64,000 nucleotides of DNA from the NCBI GenBank assembly GCA_024231855.1, contig JAAEQD010000106.1, positions 158,562 through 222,561 on the forward strand, read 5' to 3'. The notes under the pieces were generated by a model, which saw only the letters and a list, made by a program, of their open reading frames with translations, had not been told where the DNA came from and searched no databases. The position numbers were made by a program, and so were the translations under genes. Below are positions 44,516-53,672 of this stretch, one piece after another (the first letter of the stretch is position 1; each line of letters begins with the position of its first letter). This DNA comes from Candidatus Zixiibacteriota bacterium. GTDB taxonomy: Bacteria > Zixibacteria > MSB-5A5 > UBA10806 > 4484-95.

Positions 44516-44739
44516 CGCAAAATAGCCTTGCCTGGTGCCCATCTCCCGCCCAAAGCTGGAGTGGGTTACTTTTAAAACTGGGAAAAAGCCCAACAGTCGA
44601 AACAGAGTTTCTCGGGCAATTGCGTTCCAAAACTGAGTTTAGGAACGAGGCAAAAACTCTCTTCAAAAATATATAGAATAAGGCGATAAACATCTTAAGC
44701 TCAAATCCATCCTGTCACAAACCGCAAAATAGCCTTGCC
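44516..44739. repeat. 17-base direct repeats bounding a repeat-rich 190-base segment
   Basis: CGCAAAATAGCCTTGCC occurs at 44516-44532 and again at 44723-44739. Between them lie a family B REP copy (44534-44570; GGTGCCCATCTCCCGCC ... GGAGTGGGTTAC, minus orientation) and a second palindrome at 44624-44646 (GTTCC.AAACT.AGTTT.GGAAC). The arrangement looks like an inserted cassette or a repeat-mediated duplication. No coding sequence in it. Confidence 0.65.
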
Positions 44740-44859
44740 AAACCGACCTATTGACTTTATCATTCTATGAAACATTGTTGGCACATCATCGTAAGAAACA
44801 ACGTATTGGAGTGGTGGCACGGATTCAAAGTCTTTAATGATAAGCAAAAGGAGTTTGAG

Positions 44860-45462
44860 ATGAAATCGATACTGTTGGTAATGCTGGTATGCCTGGTTGG
44901 CGCCCCGGCCATGGCTGAAAATGAAACTATTTTCGGGGGTCCTATAGTAAACGGCGGCTATGGCGCGCCGGTGGTCAAGTTCGGACAAATCGGGGATGAG
45001 AGCGCTGTCTGGGTTGGCGGCAAAGGCGGCTGGCTAATAAATCATACGTTCATGATTGGCGGCGGCGGTTATGGCCTGGCCAATGAAGTTGGTGAAAACA
45101 CGGATGAAATTTTTTGGAGATATCCCACGCGTAAACTAGGTATCGGCTACGGCGGATTTATCATGGAGTATATTAATAAACCCAACAGACTGGTGCATTT
45201 CAGCTTCGAGACATTAATCGGGGCCGGTGGCGCCACTTACCTGTATCGCGATTGGGACGACCACTGGGATAATAACGGTTACACCGATGCTTTCTTCGTA
45301 TTGGAACCCGGTATCAATATCATGCTGAATTTCACCGAGAATATTCGCGCCGGAGCCGGGATATCGTATTTATACTCCAGCGGCCTTGAATTATATGACT
45401 TTGATGATTCCGACTTATCCGGTCCGATGGGACAGTTCGTGCTGAAATTCGGTTATTTCTAA
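44860..45462 (+). CDS. Outer-membrane beta-barrel-like protein
   Basis: 200 residues from the ATG at 44860 (AAAAGGAG upstream; the longer open frame lacks a ribosome site and would bury the signal peptide). Signal peptide 'KSILLVMLVCLVGAPAMAE', then glycine-rich alternating strands ('WVGGKGGWLINHTFMIGGGG', 'KLGIGYGGFIMEYI', 'HFSFETLIGAGGATYLY', 'FTENIRAGAGISYLYSSG') and a terminal aromatic 'VLKFGYF', all typical of a small barrel. Function unknown. Strong terminator follows. Confidence 0.78.
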   Translation: MKSILLVMLVCLVGAPAMAENETIFGGPIVNGGYGAPVVKFGQIGDESAVWVGGKGGWLINHTFMIGGGGYGLANEVGENTDEIFWRYPTRKLGIGYGGFIMEYINKPNRLVHFSFETLIGAGGATYLYRDWDDHWDNNGYTDAFFVLEPGINIMLNFTENIRAGAGISYLYSSGLELYDFDDSDLSGPMGQFVLKFGYF

Positions 45463-45490
45463 ATTTAATACATCCCGTTATATACATTTC

Positions 45491-45523
45491 AAAAACCGCC
45501 GGCCACTTTAACCGGCGGTTTTT
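45491..45523. terminator. Strong Rho-independent terminator
   Basis: AAAAACCGCCGG, 9-base loop, CCGGCGGTTTTT: a 12-bp perfect stem including A/T tracts, so it can stop transcription in both directions. It follows the barrel gene by 28 bases. Confidence 0.92.
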
Positions 45524-45580
45524 ATTAGGCTATAAATAGCATTGATCTGGCTTATTCATTGATGTATTTTCTCTGATGAT

Positions 45581-46480
45581 ATGACTATCGCGGTGTCTCG
45601 AAAAATCATATGGCCGTTGTTCACGGCATTGTCGTTCGCCGGAAGTTTCATCGCCGCCAAATATACGATAATTGATCTTCAGCCGCTGACGACGGCTTTC
45701 CTGAGATATCTGATTGCCTTTCTCGCCTTGCTCGCTTTGGTATCTTATCACAAACCAAATCCGCTAAAGGTGGCTTCGCGCGATCTATTCAAGCTAGCGC
45801 TTCTGGGGCTTTTCGGCGTTGTCGGTTATCAGTTTTTCTTCTTTGCCAGCCTAAAACATACCGCCCTAATTAACACATCGATAATTAACGCTTTCAGCCC
45901 CGTGATAACCGGCCTTGGCGCGGCGATATTTATCCGGGAACGGTTAAGCAAAGCCAATTACTTAGGTATTATCATAGCCCTGTCCGGGGTAATCATATTA
46001 GTGTCCGGCGGTAACATAAATAATCTAATCACATTGAGTTTTAATTACGGCGATATCCTGATGCTGTGCGCCGTTATCAGCTGGGCGGTGTACGCGCTTC
46101 TTATCAAAACGCTTCTAAAAACGTACTCCGGCTACACCCTAACTCTCTACGCGGCTTTATTCGGTATGCTGGAGCTGGGCGTACTATGTCTGATCGAGGA
46201 CCCGATAACTCAAATCAAAGCTGTATCGGGACTGACGATTATTTCGGTATTATATCTGGGTATCGTGGCAACGGCATTCGGTCATTTCCTCTATAACCTG
46301 TGTATCGCCGAGATCGGCCCGACTAAAACATCGAGCTTCGTTTATAGTGTTGTACCGATTGGCGTGACCGGTTTGGTTTATCTGTTTTTCAAAGACACCA
46401 TAACCCTGGCGATGGCTTTGAGTGTGGTGTTTATAATTGTGGGCTTGAATTTTATGATGCGGAGGAAAGCGAAACGATAA
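45581..46480 (+). CDS. EamA/DMT-family permease
   Basis: 299 residues with ten hydrophobic helices in two repeats of the EamA domain ('FAGSFIAAKYTIIDLQPLTT' ... 'SWAVYALLIKTLLKTYSG' ... 'VYSVVPIGVTGLVYLFFKD'). RhaT/YdcZ-type drug and metabolite exporters share this fold. Substrate cannot be told. The end of the protein is basic ('MMRRKAKR'), placing the C-terminus in the cytoplasm. A palindrome follows at 46499. Confidence 0.92.
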   Translation: MTIAVSRKIIWPLFTALSFAGSFIAAKYTIIDLQPLTTAFLRYLIAFLALLALVSYHKPNPLKVASRDLFKLALLGLFGVVGYQFFFFASLKHTALINTSIINAFSPVITGLGAAIFIRERLSKANYLGIIIALSGVIILVSGGNINNLITLSFNYGDILMLCAVISWAVYALLIKTLLKTYSGYTLTLYAALFGMLELGVLCLIEDPITQIKAVSGLTIISVLYLGIVATAFGHFLYNLCIAEIGPTKTSSFVYSVVPIGVTGLVYLFFKDTITLAMALSVVFIIVGLNFMMRRKAKR

Positions 46481-46498
46481 AATTATGATTGAATCTTG

Positions 46499-46530
46499 CC
46501 GTAGAGGCACAGCATGCTGTGCCCCTACGG
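46499..46530. repeat. Near-perfect 32-base palindrome
   Basis: CCGTAG-A-GGCACAGC / GCTGTGCC-C-CTACGG centred on ATGC between 46499 and 46530. It lies between the convergent EamA and CpcT-like genes and may act as a transcription barrier or be a copy of a dispersed repeat; only one copy is in the window. Confidence 0.75.
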
Positions 46531-46541
46531 AGTTTGCTCAA

Positions 46542-47186
46542 CTAGTTAATTATCTTCTTAAACACATAACCGCCGGTCTCAGCGCCCCAGACCTGTTTGG
46601 CGTCGGCATCATAGCCACGATCCCAACTGTAAACTTGCGTCTCGGTAATTTTAACCTCGCTGACAGCATAGCTGGCGCCGCGTAATTCGCTTTGGCAATT
46701 CCTATCAACCGTACTGCCGGTGAAGGCCGAGTCACCATCTTTTTTCAGATATATCGAACAACCCTCCCGCGCAGTCAACGAGTCGGGTGTCATGGATGCC
46801 AGAAAGCCCTGCTTGTCCCAGCCGCCGGCGAAACGCAACGGCTCATCGACAGTATAAACGGCGCTTTCGAATGTCGTGTCGGTCGGCTGGGTGAGATGGT
46901 AAACCCGTTGCCGGTAGGGTTTCTCCAGACGGTCGGCGACCGCTTGCTCGACGTAAAGCCAGAAACCATCGGTGCGTTCGGTCCAGATCGGCATCATCTG
47001 CAGACGGATATCGATGAAATTGGAATCGACCGCGGCCTGCTCCTGGCTGGAGAACGAGCCGGTCATCCAGTTGGCCAGCCGCTGCAAGTCGGCGCTTGGC
47101 GATGGGGCTTTATCCTGCGCCGCGCAGGCTATCAAAGCCACTATGCCAGCGATTATAAATACGATCAGTAAATTTCTAAAAGACAT
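46542..47186 (-). CDS. CpeT/CpcT-like (DUF1001) lipoprotein
   Basis: 214 residues. Lipobox 'ALIAC' near residue 21. The mature part matches the CpcT/CpeT fold: 'LQRLANWMTGSFSSQEQA', 'MMPIWTERTDGFWLYVEQA', 'PYRQRVYHL', 'GCSIYLKKDGDSAFTGST'. In cyanobacteria the family attaches bilins to phycobiliproteins; in other bacteria it occurs as exported proteins of unknown role, which is the likely case here since no phycobiliproteins are present. GGAGG lies four bases before the ATG. Confidence 0.85.
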   Translation of the reverse strand: MSFRNLLIVFIIAGIVALIACAAQDKAPSPSADLQRLANWMTGSFSSQEQAAVDSNFIDIRLQMMPIWTERTDGFWLYVEQAVADRLEKPYRQRVYHLTQPTDTTFESAVYTVDEPLRFAGGWDKQGFLASMTPDSLTAREGCSIYLKKDGDSAFTGSTVDRNCQSELRGASYAVSEVKITETQVYSWDRGYDADAKQVWGAETGGYVFKKIIN

Positions 47187-47313
47187 GAGTCCTCCAAAGG
47201 TTCAGGTATTTAGGTTACATTTCGGGTAATCCTATTACATCGGACCTGGATTGTCAAGGAGCGAGGCTTATAAACCGTTCATTTTGAAAACACCACTTCG
47301 CTTTATATAAGAA

Positions 47314-49017
47314 TCATAAGTCTTCTTCCAGCCACTTTCCGCGAATTGTGCTAAGCTGCGCATTTATTTCCTCTGGCGATATATCACATCGATTGATTAT
47401 TCGGGATGTTATCTCAACCGCGGCTTCAAGTTCTGCCGGAACGACCTCATTGGCTCCGGCATCCAGCAGCGGTTTGACATCGAGGAGGTAATTCGTTCGC
47501 ACTGTTATGTGTAAATTCGGGGCAACCCGGCGGGCCGATTTAATAGCCCGCTCGATAGCTCTTGGATCATTTATCACCAGTACCAATTCACGGGCAGATG
47601 CCAGGCCGAGATGTTCAAGTACCTCAGTACTCGTTATATCGCCATAATATGCCGGATCGCCTTTGGCGACAGCCCTTCTTACATTCACCGGATTCAGTTC
47701 AATAATCAGATAAGGTATTTCGCAAGCCTTGAGAGATTCGGCCAGTTTTTCGCCGGTGAAACCATAACCTCCGATAATCAGGTGGTTTTGCATTCGGAGT
47801 ATTTTCTCTGGCGCATCCTCAACACTAACCACTTTCAGCAAGCGGGTTAAAACCGGAACTTTACCGACCCCGGCCGCTATTTGAGGACCAAAGGCCAGAG
47901 CAAACGGCGTTATAAACATCGAAAGAATAGCCGCTGAAATTATGATACCGGCCAGATTATCGGTAAGTAAACCGGTATCCTGCGCCGCTTTCGAAACCAC
48001 GAACGAAAACTCGCCCACCTGAGCCAGGGCGGCGGCGGCCAGTATGGCCACCCTCACCGGCAAGCGCATTATCAGGCCGGTGATAAATACGATGAATGAT
48101 TTACCAATCAGGATTGCTCCAAGAAGCAAAAGTATGGGCACTATGTTTTCAAGTATCGACATCGGCGAGAGCAACATCCCGATAGAAATAAAAAACACGC
48201 TGGTGAACACTTCCTTAAATGGAATCATATCGGCCAGAACCTGATGACGATACTCCGATCCCGCTACTACCAGTCCGGCCAAAAACGCGCCCAGGGCCAG
48301 AGACACACCCGCGCTCGAGGTTATCCAGGCCGTGCCTATGCAGACCAGAAGCACCGTAAGCAAAAACAATTGCCTTTGTCGGGTTTTGGCGACCAGATGC
48401 AAAACGCGCGGAACGACCAGGCGGGCGGCGATCAGAACGCCGACCAATATCGCAAACGCCCGAAGTAAGGTGGTTGCTATATCGAACCAATCCGAACCGG
48501 AGCCGCTTATTATCGGCACCAGAAGAATCATCGGGACCACCAGCAAGTCCTGGAATACCAGTATGCCGAGTGTCAGCCGTCCATGAGGCGCGTCGATTTC
48601 GCCCCTGACCTCGAGCCCGCGCAAAACGATTGCCGTGCTCGATACCGCCAGCAAGCAGCCGATAAGGATCGAGACGTTGATAGCAAGGCCAAACGCTCTC
48701 GATATGAAAAACGCGGCCAGTATGGTTATACCCACCTGAAGCGCGCCGCCTATGATAATCGGCCGCCACAAGCGCTTGAGGCGATCCAGCGACAGCTCCA
48801 ATCCGATACCGAATAAAAGCAGCGCCACGCCAATCTCCGCCAACAGCTCAACCTCACGCGGATCGCCGACCACACCCAGGGCATGCGGGCCAACAATCAC
48901 GCCGGCGAAAATGAAGCCGGCAATCGTCGGGATGCCGATCCGGTGAAGGATCGCCACCACCGCGACGGCTATGGCGATAATCACCACAAAATCACGAAGG
49001 TACACGATATCTGACAT
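47314..49017 (-). CDS. CPA2-family cation:proton antiporter with TrkA-N domain
   Basis: 567 residues. Residues 1-385 form about 12 helices of the KefB/RosB type ('TIAGFIFAGVIVGPHALGVV', 'GIGLELSLDRLKRLWRP', 'AVSSTAIVLRGLE'). Residues about 405-530 are a Rossmann TrkA-N (RCK) domain that binds nucleotide and gates transport ('LIIGGYGFTGEKLAESLK', 'YYGDITSTEVLEHLGL'). Exchanges K+ or Na+ for protons across the inner membrane. Monocistronic, divergent from the metal transporter at 49145 across 127 bases. Confidence 0.92.
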   Translation of the reverse strand: MSDIVYLRDFVVIIAIAVAVVAILHRIGIPTIAGFIFAGVIVGPHALGVVGDPREVELLAEIGVALLLFGIGLELSLDRLKRLWRPIIIGGALQVGITILAAFFISRAFGLAINVSILIGCLLAVSSTAIVLRGLEVRGEIDAPHGRLTLGILVFQDLLVVPMILLVPIISGSGSDWFDIATTLLRAFAILVGVLIAARLVVPRVLHLVAKTRQRQLFLLTVLLVCIGTAWITSSAGVSLALGAFLAGLVVAGSEYRHQVLADMIPFKEVFTSVFFISIGMLLSPMSILENIVPILLLLGAILIGKSFIVFITGLIMRLPVRVAILAAAALAQVGEFSFVVSKAAQDTGLLTDNLAGIIISAAILSMFITPFALAFGPQIAAGVGKVPVLTRLLKVVSVEDAPEKILRMQNHLIIGGYGFTGEKLAESLKACEIPYLIIELNPVNVRRAVAKGDPAYYGDITSTEVLEHLGLASARELVLVINDPRAIERAIKSARRVAPNLHITVRTNYLLDVKPLLDAGANEVVPAELEAAVEITSRIINRCDISPEEINAQLSTIRGKWLEEDL

Positions 49018-49144
49018 GCCATAATTATACTACAGGATATGAAATTTCTAAACATTTTTATGGCATTTAAATCCATAACTATTATCTTTTAGTGACGTAA
49101 ATAGTGTAAGATGCTAATAATGTAACATAAACATAGAAATAATC

Positions 49145-49858
49145 ATGTCCACGGAATTATCAATACTAATAGCCACCGCCGGCTCGATCGGCTTTTTCCA
49201 CACCCTTCTGGGGCCGGATCATTACCTGCCGTTTATCGTCATAGCCAAAGCGCGGAAATGGTCAACAGCCAGGACCGCCGTGATAACATCGCTCTGTGGT
49301 ATCGGCCATGTGCTGGGTTCGATCGTGCTGGGGCTGATCGGAGTGGCGGCCGGGATCGCTGTCGCTAAGCTCGAAGTTATCGAATCGGTGCGTGGTGATT
49401 TGGCGGCCTGGGCCTTCATCGCTTTCGGGCTGGTCTATTTCGCCTGGGGCGTCCGCCGGGCGATTAAGAATAGGCCTCACAGCCACATCCATTATCATCA
49501 GGATGGTGCCGAACACGGACATGTCCACAAGCATGTGGGAGAACATACGCATGTGCATGAAGGCCCCGCGAAAGTCAATATCACCCCCTGGATTTTGTTC
49601 ACGATATTCGTCTTCGGCCCTTGCGAGCCGCTGATCCCTATCCTGATGTATCCCGCCGCCCAAAGCTCATGGACCGGCATGCTGCTGGTAGCCGGCGTAT
49701 TCAGCCTGACCACAATAGCCACCATGACCACGGTAGTACTGATAGCCTCCCGAGGCGTAAGTTTCCTGCCGATGGGCAAACTCGAACGCTACAGCCATGC
49801 CTTGGCAGGGGCGATAATTTTCGTATCGGGGGCGGGGATTGTGGTTTGGGGGTGGTAG
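49145..49858 (+). CDS. NicO/UreH-like metal transporter with His-rich loop
   Basis: 237 residues with about six helices. 'FFHTLLGPDHYLPFIVIAKA' is the H-x5-DH metal-binding motif of helix 2 in NicO/RcnA/UreH-type nickel-cobalt transporters. The central loop is rich in histidine ('HSHIHYHQ', 'HGHVHKHVGEHTHVHE'), as in RcnA-type exporters. 'FGPCEPLIPILMYPAA' and 'GVFSLTTIATMTTVVLI' follow. Probably moves Ni/Co or a similar divalent ion across the inner membrane; direction unknown. No urease or hydrogenase gene is adjacent. Confidence 0.82.
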   Translation: MSTELSILIATAGSIGFFHTLLGPDHYLPFIVIAKARKWSTARTAVITSLCGIGHVLGSIVLGLIGVAAGIAVAKLEVIESVRGDLAAWAFIAFGLVYFAWGVRRAIKNRPHSHIHYHQDGAEHGHVHKHVGEHTHVHEGPAKVNITPWILFTIFVFGPCEPLIPILMYPAAQSSWTGMLLVAGVFSLTTIATMTTVVLIASRGVSFLPMGKLERYSHALAGAIIFVSGAGIVVWGW

Positions 49859-50047
49859 ATGGGATCGGCAATACTATTAATAATTCAACTTGACACCCCT
49901 GCTTAATTGACATATAACTATAAATAGTTGAGAAATTAACACAGTATAGCCGGATTAGGTTAATGTCATTATATAATTTAAGTATTTAAGCAATGCATAA
50001 TCAACGACATAAAATAAATTTCACTTAACTCAGAGGGAGATAGAGTG

Positions 50048-50878
50048 ATGGCGAAATTCCATAAACAAGTCACAAATGGGCTGCATCTTTTACACAATTG
50101 CTCTTTTGCATTTAATAAATCGGCGAACTGCTATTATCCATTCTTTTTGATTCTTCTAGTCATTTTTATATACTATCCACAACCATGCGTGGGGGGAGTA
50201 AGGTATGACCCAGGACATTCTGCTAATTATTATCTTGAAGGAGGCGGAGGGTATTCCGGAGAAACTGTAACCTATTCAACGGCAGATCTAGTGAAAAATG
50301 AAATAATTGTTGAAGAGCATGGTAATATATATCGTTTTACAAAAGATACAAAGATTGAATTTGGATCACTTGAAGACTTAATTTGGGTGATTCCTAAGGA
50401 GGATATCCTTACAGATACAGGTGATATTGAACCAGCGGAGATAACAAGGATAAGATTTTTGTTAGATAAATCTCAATATTCTGAGAAGATTATAAAATTC
50501 TCTGGGGAAGCAATAATGAAACTTGAGGATAATGGGATTGCTACTGTAATCCCCAAAGATGAAACTAATCACATGGTCCGAACTTTATTCACAAGGAGTG
50601 AAACTCTCACGAGAGATTTGGGGGATGCCTTAAAAGAATTAGATAACCTTAAGCGATTATTTGATTTTAAATTTGACGAATTATCGCAAGCAATGAACAC
50701 TAAATTTGATACATTGAAAAAAGACCTAAATAAAACAAGGGAAGATTCGAGTAATCTAACCGGTTTTGTCTATGGGGTTATGGCAACTCTGGGGACAGGC
50801 GTAATGGCCGTGCTGTTCAGTTTTGCTTTTAATAAAGTTTCAAAGAGTCGAAAAGCAAATATAAAAGATGATGATTAA
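50048..50878 (+). CDS. Unknown membrane-anchored coiled-coil protein
   Basis: 276 residues from the ATG at 50048 (GAGGGAG eight bases upstream). An N-terminal hydrophobic stretch (about 33-48, 'FLILLVIFIYYPQPC') and a C-terminal one (about 241-262, 'GFVYGVMATLGTGVMAVLF') flank a soluble region of about 190 residues containing a coiled coil ('TLTRDLGDALKELDNLKRLF', 'QAMNTKFDTLKKDLNKTRED'). The tail is basic. No family recognised. AT-rich, isolated between a metal transporter and a SnoaL-like gene. Confidence 0.6.
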   Translation: MAKFHKQVTNGLHLLHNCSFAFNKSANCYYPFFLILLVIFIYYPQPCVGGVRYDPGHSANYYLEGGGGYSGETVTYSTADLVKNEIIVEEHGNIYRFTKDTKIEFGSLEDLIWVIPKEDILTDTGDIEPAEITRIRFLLDKSQYSEKIIKFSGEAIMKLEDNGIATVIPKDETNHMVRTLFTRSETLTRDLGDALKELDNLKRLFDFKFDELSQAMNTKFDTLKKDLNKTREDSSNLTGFVYGVMATLGTGVMAVLFSFAFNKVSKSRKANIKDDD

Positions 50879-51032
50879 ATTCACTTTTGCATATTGAACT
50901 AAATAATAATCCTAGTACCCAATCCGCCTGCCGAAGGTTTCTAATAATATAGCTGCAGGGTGAATCTACCCTCCAGCATATAAACTTTATATCAAAATCC
51001 CCTCATCCCAGCCCAGCTTAATCAGGTTGATT

Positions 51033-51548
51033 CTACTCCCCACCTCCGGCCGCCGCCGGCGGGAACAGCCCCAGTTGGTTCAAAATAGCTACGTTATCCC
51101 AGGTGACCCAGCTTTCGGCTATCTTGCCGTTTTCAAAGCGATGGAGGACAAATGTCTTCGAATCCATCAGCTTGCCTGTTGCCGGAATATTCCCCATCGC
51201 TCCCGAGTTGGTGCCGGTGTAGGTTAAATAGGCGGCTACCATATCGCCCTCGGCTATTATATGATGAAGCTCAGCCTTCATATCCGGGAAAGCATCCTCC
51301 CAGGATTTTACGAATTCCTTGAATTGCTCGAGGCTTTCGATGGCAATATCGGGTGTCGCCTGGCAATGCCTTTTATAGTTTGAAGCGACCAGTTCATCCA
51401 GGGCGTCATAATCACCGTTGTTTAGAACCTCGAAGGCTTTAAGGGCGACCGCCTTGTTCCTCGCCGCCGTGTCATCGACAGGGCAACAACTCATTATCGC
51501 AATCACCAACACGATAATGAGCGCACAAGCTACTGACAGCGTTTTCAT
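51033..51548 (-). CDS. Exported SnoaL-like (polyketide-cyclase fold) protein
   Basis: 171 residues from the ATG at 51548 (AGGAGG six bases upstream; the longer frame runs into a repeat). The N-terminus 'LIIVLVIAIMSCCPVDD' suggests a lipoprotein. The mature domain is NTF2/SnoaL-like: 'KAFEVLNNGDYDALDELVAS', 'FKEFVKSWEDAFPDMKAELH', 'TGTNSGAMGNIPATGKLM', 'VLHRFENGKIAESWVTWD'. Such ester-cyclase-like proteins have varied or unknown functions. Ends in a Gly-rich tail. Confidence 0.85.
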   Translation of the reverse strand: MKTLSVACALIIVLVIAIMSCCPVDDTAARNKAVALKAFEVLNNGDYDALDELVASNYKRHCQATPDIAIESLEQFKEFVKSWEDAFPDMKAELHHIIAEGDMVAAYLTYTGTNSGAMGNIPATGKLMDSKTFVLHRFENGKIAESWVTWDNVAILNQLGLFPPAAAGGGE

Positions 51549-51578
51549 ATATGACCTCCTTTTAAAAAATTCATGGCT

Positions 51579-51676
51579 GTCATTGCGAGGAATCCCGCCT
51601 GAAGCGGGATGACGCGGCAATCCGTTGGATTACAGTGTTAATCTAACAGATTGCTTCGGCTACGCCTCACAATGAC
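51579..51676. repeat. Dispersed repeat family A, full and inverted short copy
   Basis: 51579-51624 is nearly identical to 16980-17025, 34 kb away. A short inverted form follows at 51649-51676 (GATTGCTTCGGCTACGCCTC then ACAATGAC), so the pair could fold back on itself. Here no GIY-YIG gene lies between, only a 24-base spacer. It sits in the promoter region of the SnoaL-like gene. Confidence 0.85.
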
Positions 51677-51689
51677 TGAAATTAAAAAA

Positions 51690-52589
51690 CTATATCAAAA
51701 CCCCTTCATCCCAACCCAGCTTAACCAGGTTGATCTTCGATAAATCGCTTACGCCTAAATGGTGACGGATATCGGCGTAGGCTACGTGATGCGGCGGCGG
51801 GGTGATCGGTTTCTCCTCGCCGAAATACTCCAGACGCTTGGCGTTCAGCAGATGCAGGCCAACCGCGTCGATAGCTACCGGGTCCTGGCTGACCAATAGG
51901 CCGTTGTAGCCCCAGGTGTAGGTCTCATCGAAATGATGCGCGCCGGTGCCGTGGAACAAAGGCGTTAATACGACCAGCACGTTCAGGCGGACCTTGTCCT
52001 TGAGAATCGGTAGGCTCCAGAACGTCGCCATATCGGCGCAGGAGTCGTCGTGATAAGCCGATGGTTCCATTGTGAACATGATAGGGTTCTTGAGACAGCC
52101 GCCGATTCCGGCCCAGTGATGTGTCCTTAAAGGACGGGCGTTGATTAAGGCGGTGGCGTTTTGGAATACGTTATCGGAGAGCACACCGCGGTCTTTGATG
52201 CTGAGTTTATCCTCGGCCACGCCGACCTCCATCACGCGGGTTTTGATCGCCTGTTCTAGCTGGGACGGCGTCGGCAACGGTCCCCACTCATTGGACTTGA
52301 TCCCGACTATGTCATCGGGCTTGACTATCTGTTTCCAGGCATCGGCGTGATTTTCGGTATCGTACAATGCCGCCACGGCCTGGTCGATCATGCTTTGCAT
52401 GATCTCGGCGCTGATATTGCCATCGGCATCGATAACATGCTGATCCCGAATCAGCACCACCTTAACGGCCCCGGCTGTGTCATCGGCCCAGACGAAATCC
52501 AGCGGCAGACCGACAGTGGCCGCCAACCCGGCATAGGCCGCGCCTTTCAGGAAATCCCTGCGGTTGATCGAATCTTTTCTTTCCCCCAT
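51690..52589 (-). CDS. DUF362 protein with Tat signal
   Basis: 299 residues from the ATG at 52589, eight bases after GAGG; the GTG at 52598 overlaps that site. Twin-arginine signal 'NRRDFLKGAAYAGLAATVGL', then DUF362: 'DDIVGIKSNEWGPLPTPSQL', 'THHWAGIGGCLKNPIMFT', 'GTGAHHFDETYTWGYNGLL', 'DPVAIDAVGLHLLNAKRLE'. Related in domain to 20627-21931 but without a sorting tail. Tat export suggests it folds, perhaps with a cofactor, before crossing. It starts 20 bases after the DUF6599 gene, so the two are one operon. Confidence 0.87.
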   Translation of the reverse strand: MGERKDSINRRDFLKGAAYAGLAATVGLPLDFVWADDTAGAVKVVLIRDQHVIDADGNISAEIMQSMIDQAVAALYDTENHADAWKQIVKPDDIVGIKSNEWGPLPTPSQLEQAIKTRVMEVGVAEDKLSIKDRGVLSDNVFQNATALINARPLRTHHWAGIGGCLKNPIMFTMEPSAYHDDSCADMATFWSLPILKDKVRLNVLVVLTPLFHGTGAHHFDETYTWGYNGLLVSQDPVAIDAVGLHLLNAKRLEYFGEEKPITPPPHHVAYADIRHHLGVSDLSKINLVKLGWDEGVLI

Positions 52590-52608
52590 GAATTTCACCT
52601 CGTTTATT

Positions 52609-53523
52609 TTAACGTTCTACATTTTTTCGCGTGGCTTCGACTAATTCGGCGGCCTGTTCGGCGGATGGGGCGTCGAACGCGATTATCACGTACTTATCAT
52701 AGATGATCGCTTTCACCCAACTGTTTTCCTTAATCTGCTCCAGGCCGGTCTCTTTCGCCTTTGGGATATAGCCCTCGATAAAACCGTTATATGCTTCTAT
52801 CGCTTTAAGCGCGTTATCATACCGGGCGCACATCAGATGGGCCGGGCCGGGATCGTAAAGGGCCATAACCGCCTCGGTTTGCTCATCGAGATTAAGCAGG
52901 TTCTGCGAGGCGAGATAGTAGTGGTAGTTCAACGATGTATGTTTATGGAAATAGCGAAGGGTCCCGACGCGCAAGTTAGCGGTGGGCAGATTGTAAATCA
53001 AATCGGGTGTCGGGCCATCCTGACCTATATTTCCGGCGATTGTCAGGGCCATCTCCGTAACCGCCTCCATTGCCTCATCGGTACGCTTTTCGGCTGAAAC
53101 ACAGACATAGTACCTGTTTCGCCAGAAACACAGAAGGCTGCCGCGAAACTCCGAGCCTTGCCCCACGAATGAATCATCGCTTTCACGTGAGTGGCTGAAT
53201 ATGCCGTAAGCATCCCGTGATGAGCCCATATCGAATATCTCGACCGTTATGATTGGATTATCCGGTTTGGCGAATTTCTTGACCAGCACGTTCTTGAAAT
53301 CATACAGACGGTAGACTTCGCCGGCGCCGTTGATATAATCGAAGATGCTCTGACGGTCGTAAGTCTCGGTTGTATCGGCAACCGTCCAGCCCTTGATATT
53401 ATCCGGTATCAGATTTTCCATGGCGGATTTCTTTTCACTTGCCGTGCCGCATATTACGATAAGGAATATGATCGGCAGGCAATATAGCGCCTGTCGCTTG
53501 CGATAATTTGAACGATATTTCAT
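52609..53523 (-). CDS. Exported DUF6599-family protein
   Basis: 304 residues. Signal with a cysteine at about 25 ('IIFLIVICGTAS'), maybe a lipoprotein though the lipobox is not ideal. The body matches DUF6599 as I remember it: 'GWTVADTTETYDRQSIFDYI', 'NGAGEVYRLYDFKNVLVKKF', 'EIFDMGSSRDAYGIFSHSRE', 'GSLLCFWRNRYYVCVSAE'. This family is commonly encoded next to Tat-exported DUF362 or FeS proteins; here DUF362 follows at once. Function unknown. Confidence 0.78.
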   Translation of the reverse strand: MKYRSNYRKRQALYCLPIIFLIVICGTASEKKSAMENLIPDNIKGWTVADTTETYDRQSIFDYINGAGEVYRLYDFKNVLVKKFAKPDNPIITVEIFDMGSSRDAYGIFSHSRESDDSFVGQGSEFRGSLLCFWRNRYYVCVSAEKRTDEAMEAVTEMALTIAGNIGQDGPTPDLIYNLPTANLRVGTLRYFHKHTSLNYHYYLASQNLLNLDEQTEAVMALYDPGPAHLMCARYDNALKAIEAYNGFIEGYIPKAKETGLEQIKENSWVKAIIYDKYVIIAFDAPSAEQAAELVEATRKNVER

Positions 53524-53672
53524 TTGATATTATCTCCATTGATATACCCGTTTAGTATAATGCTTATTATAGTATCAATATGTAGGAGGATGTCAATGGA
53601 AATGTGTTGCCGAGGCAACAATCGCGGCCGTCTTAAAAAGATATGGTATATAAGATTAATCCATTACAAAGC

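Noticed and set aside
48215..48769. 184-aa minus-strand frame overlapping the antiporter gene
   Set aside because: Same strand but other frame of the CPA2 antiporter, Arg/Gly-rich low-quality product.
53602..53617. Short perfect hairpin TGTTGCC-GA-GGCAACA
   Set aside because: Two-base loop and no T-tract; too small to claim as a terminator or repeat.
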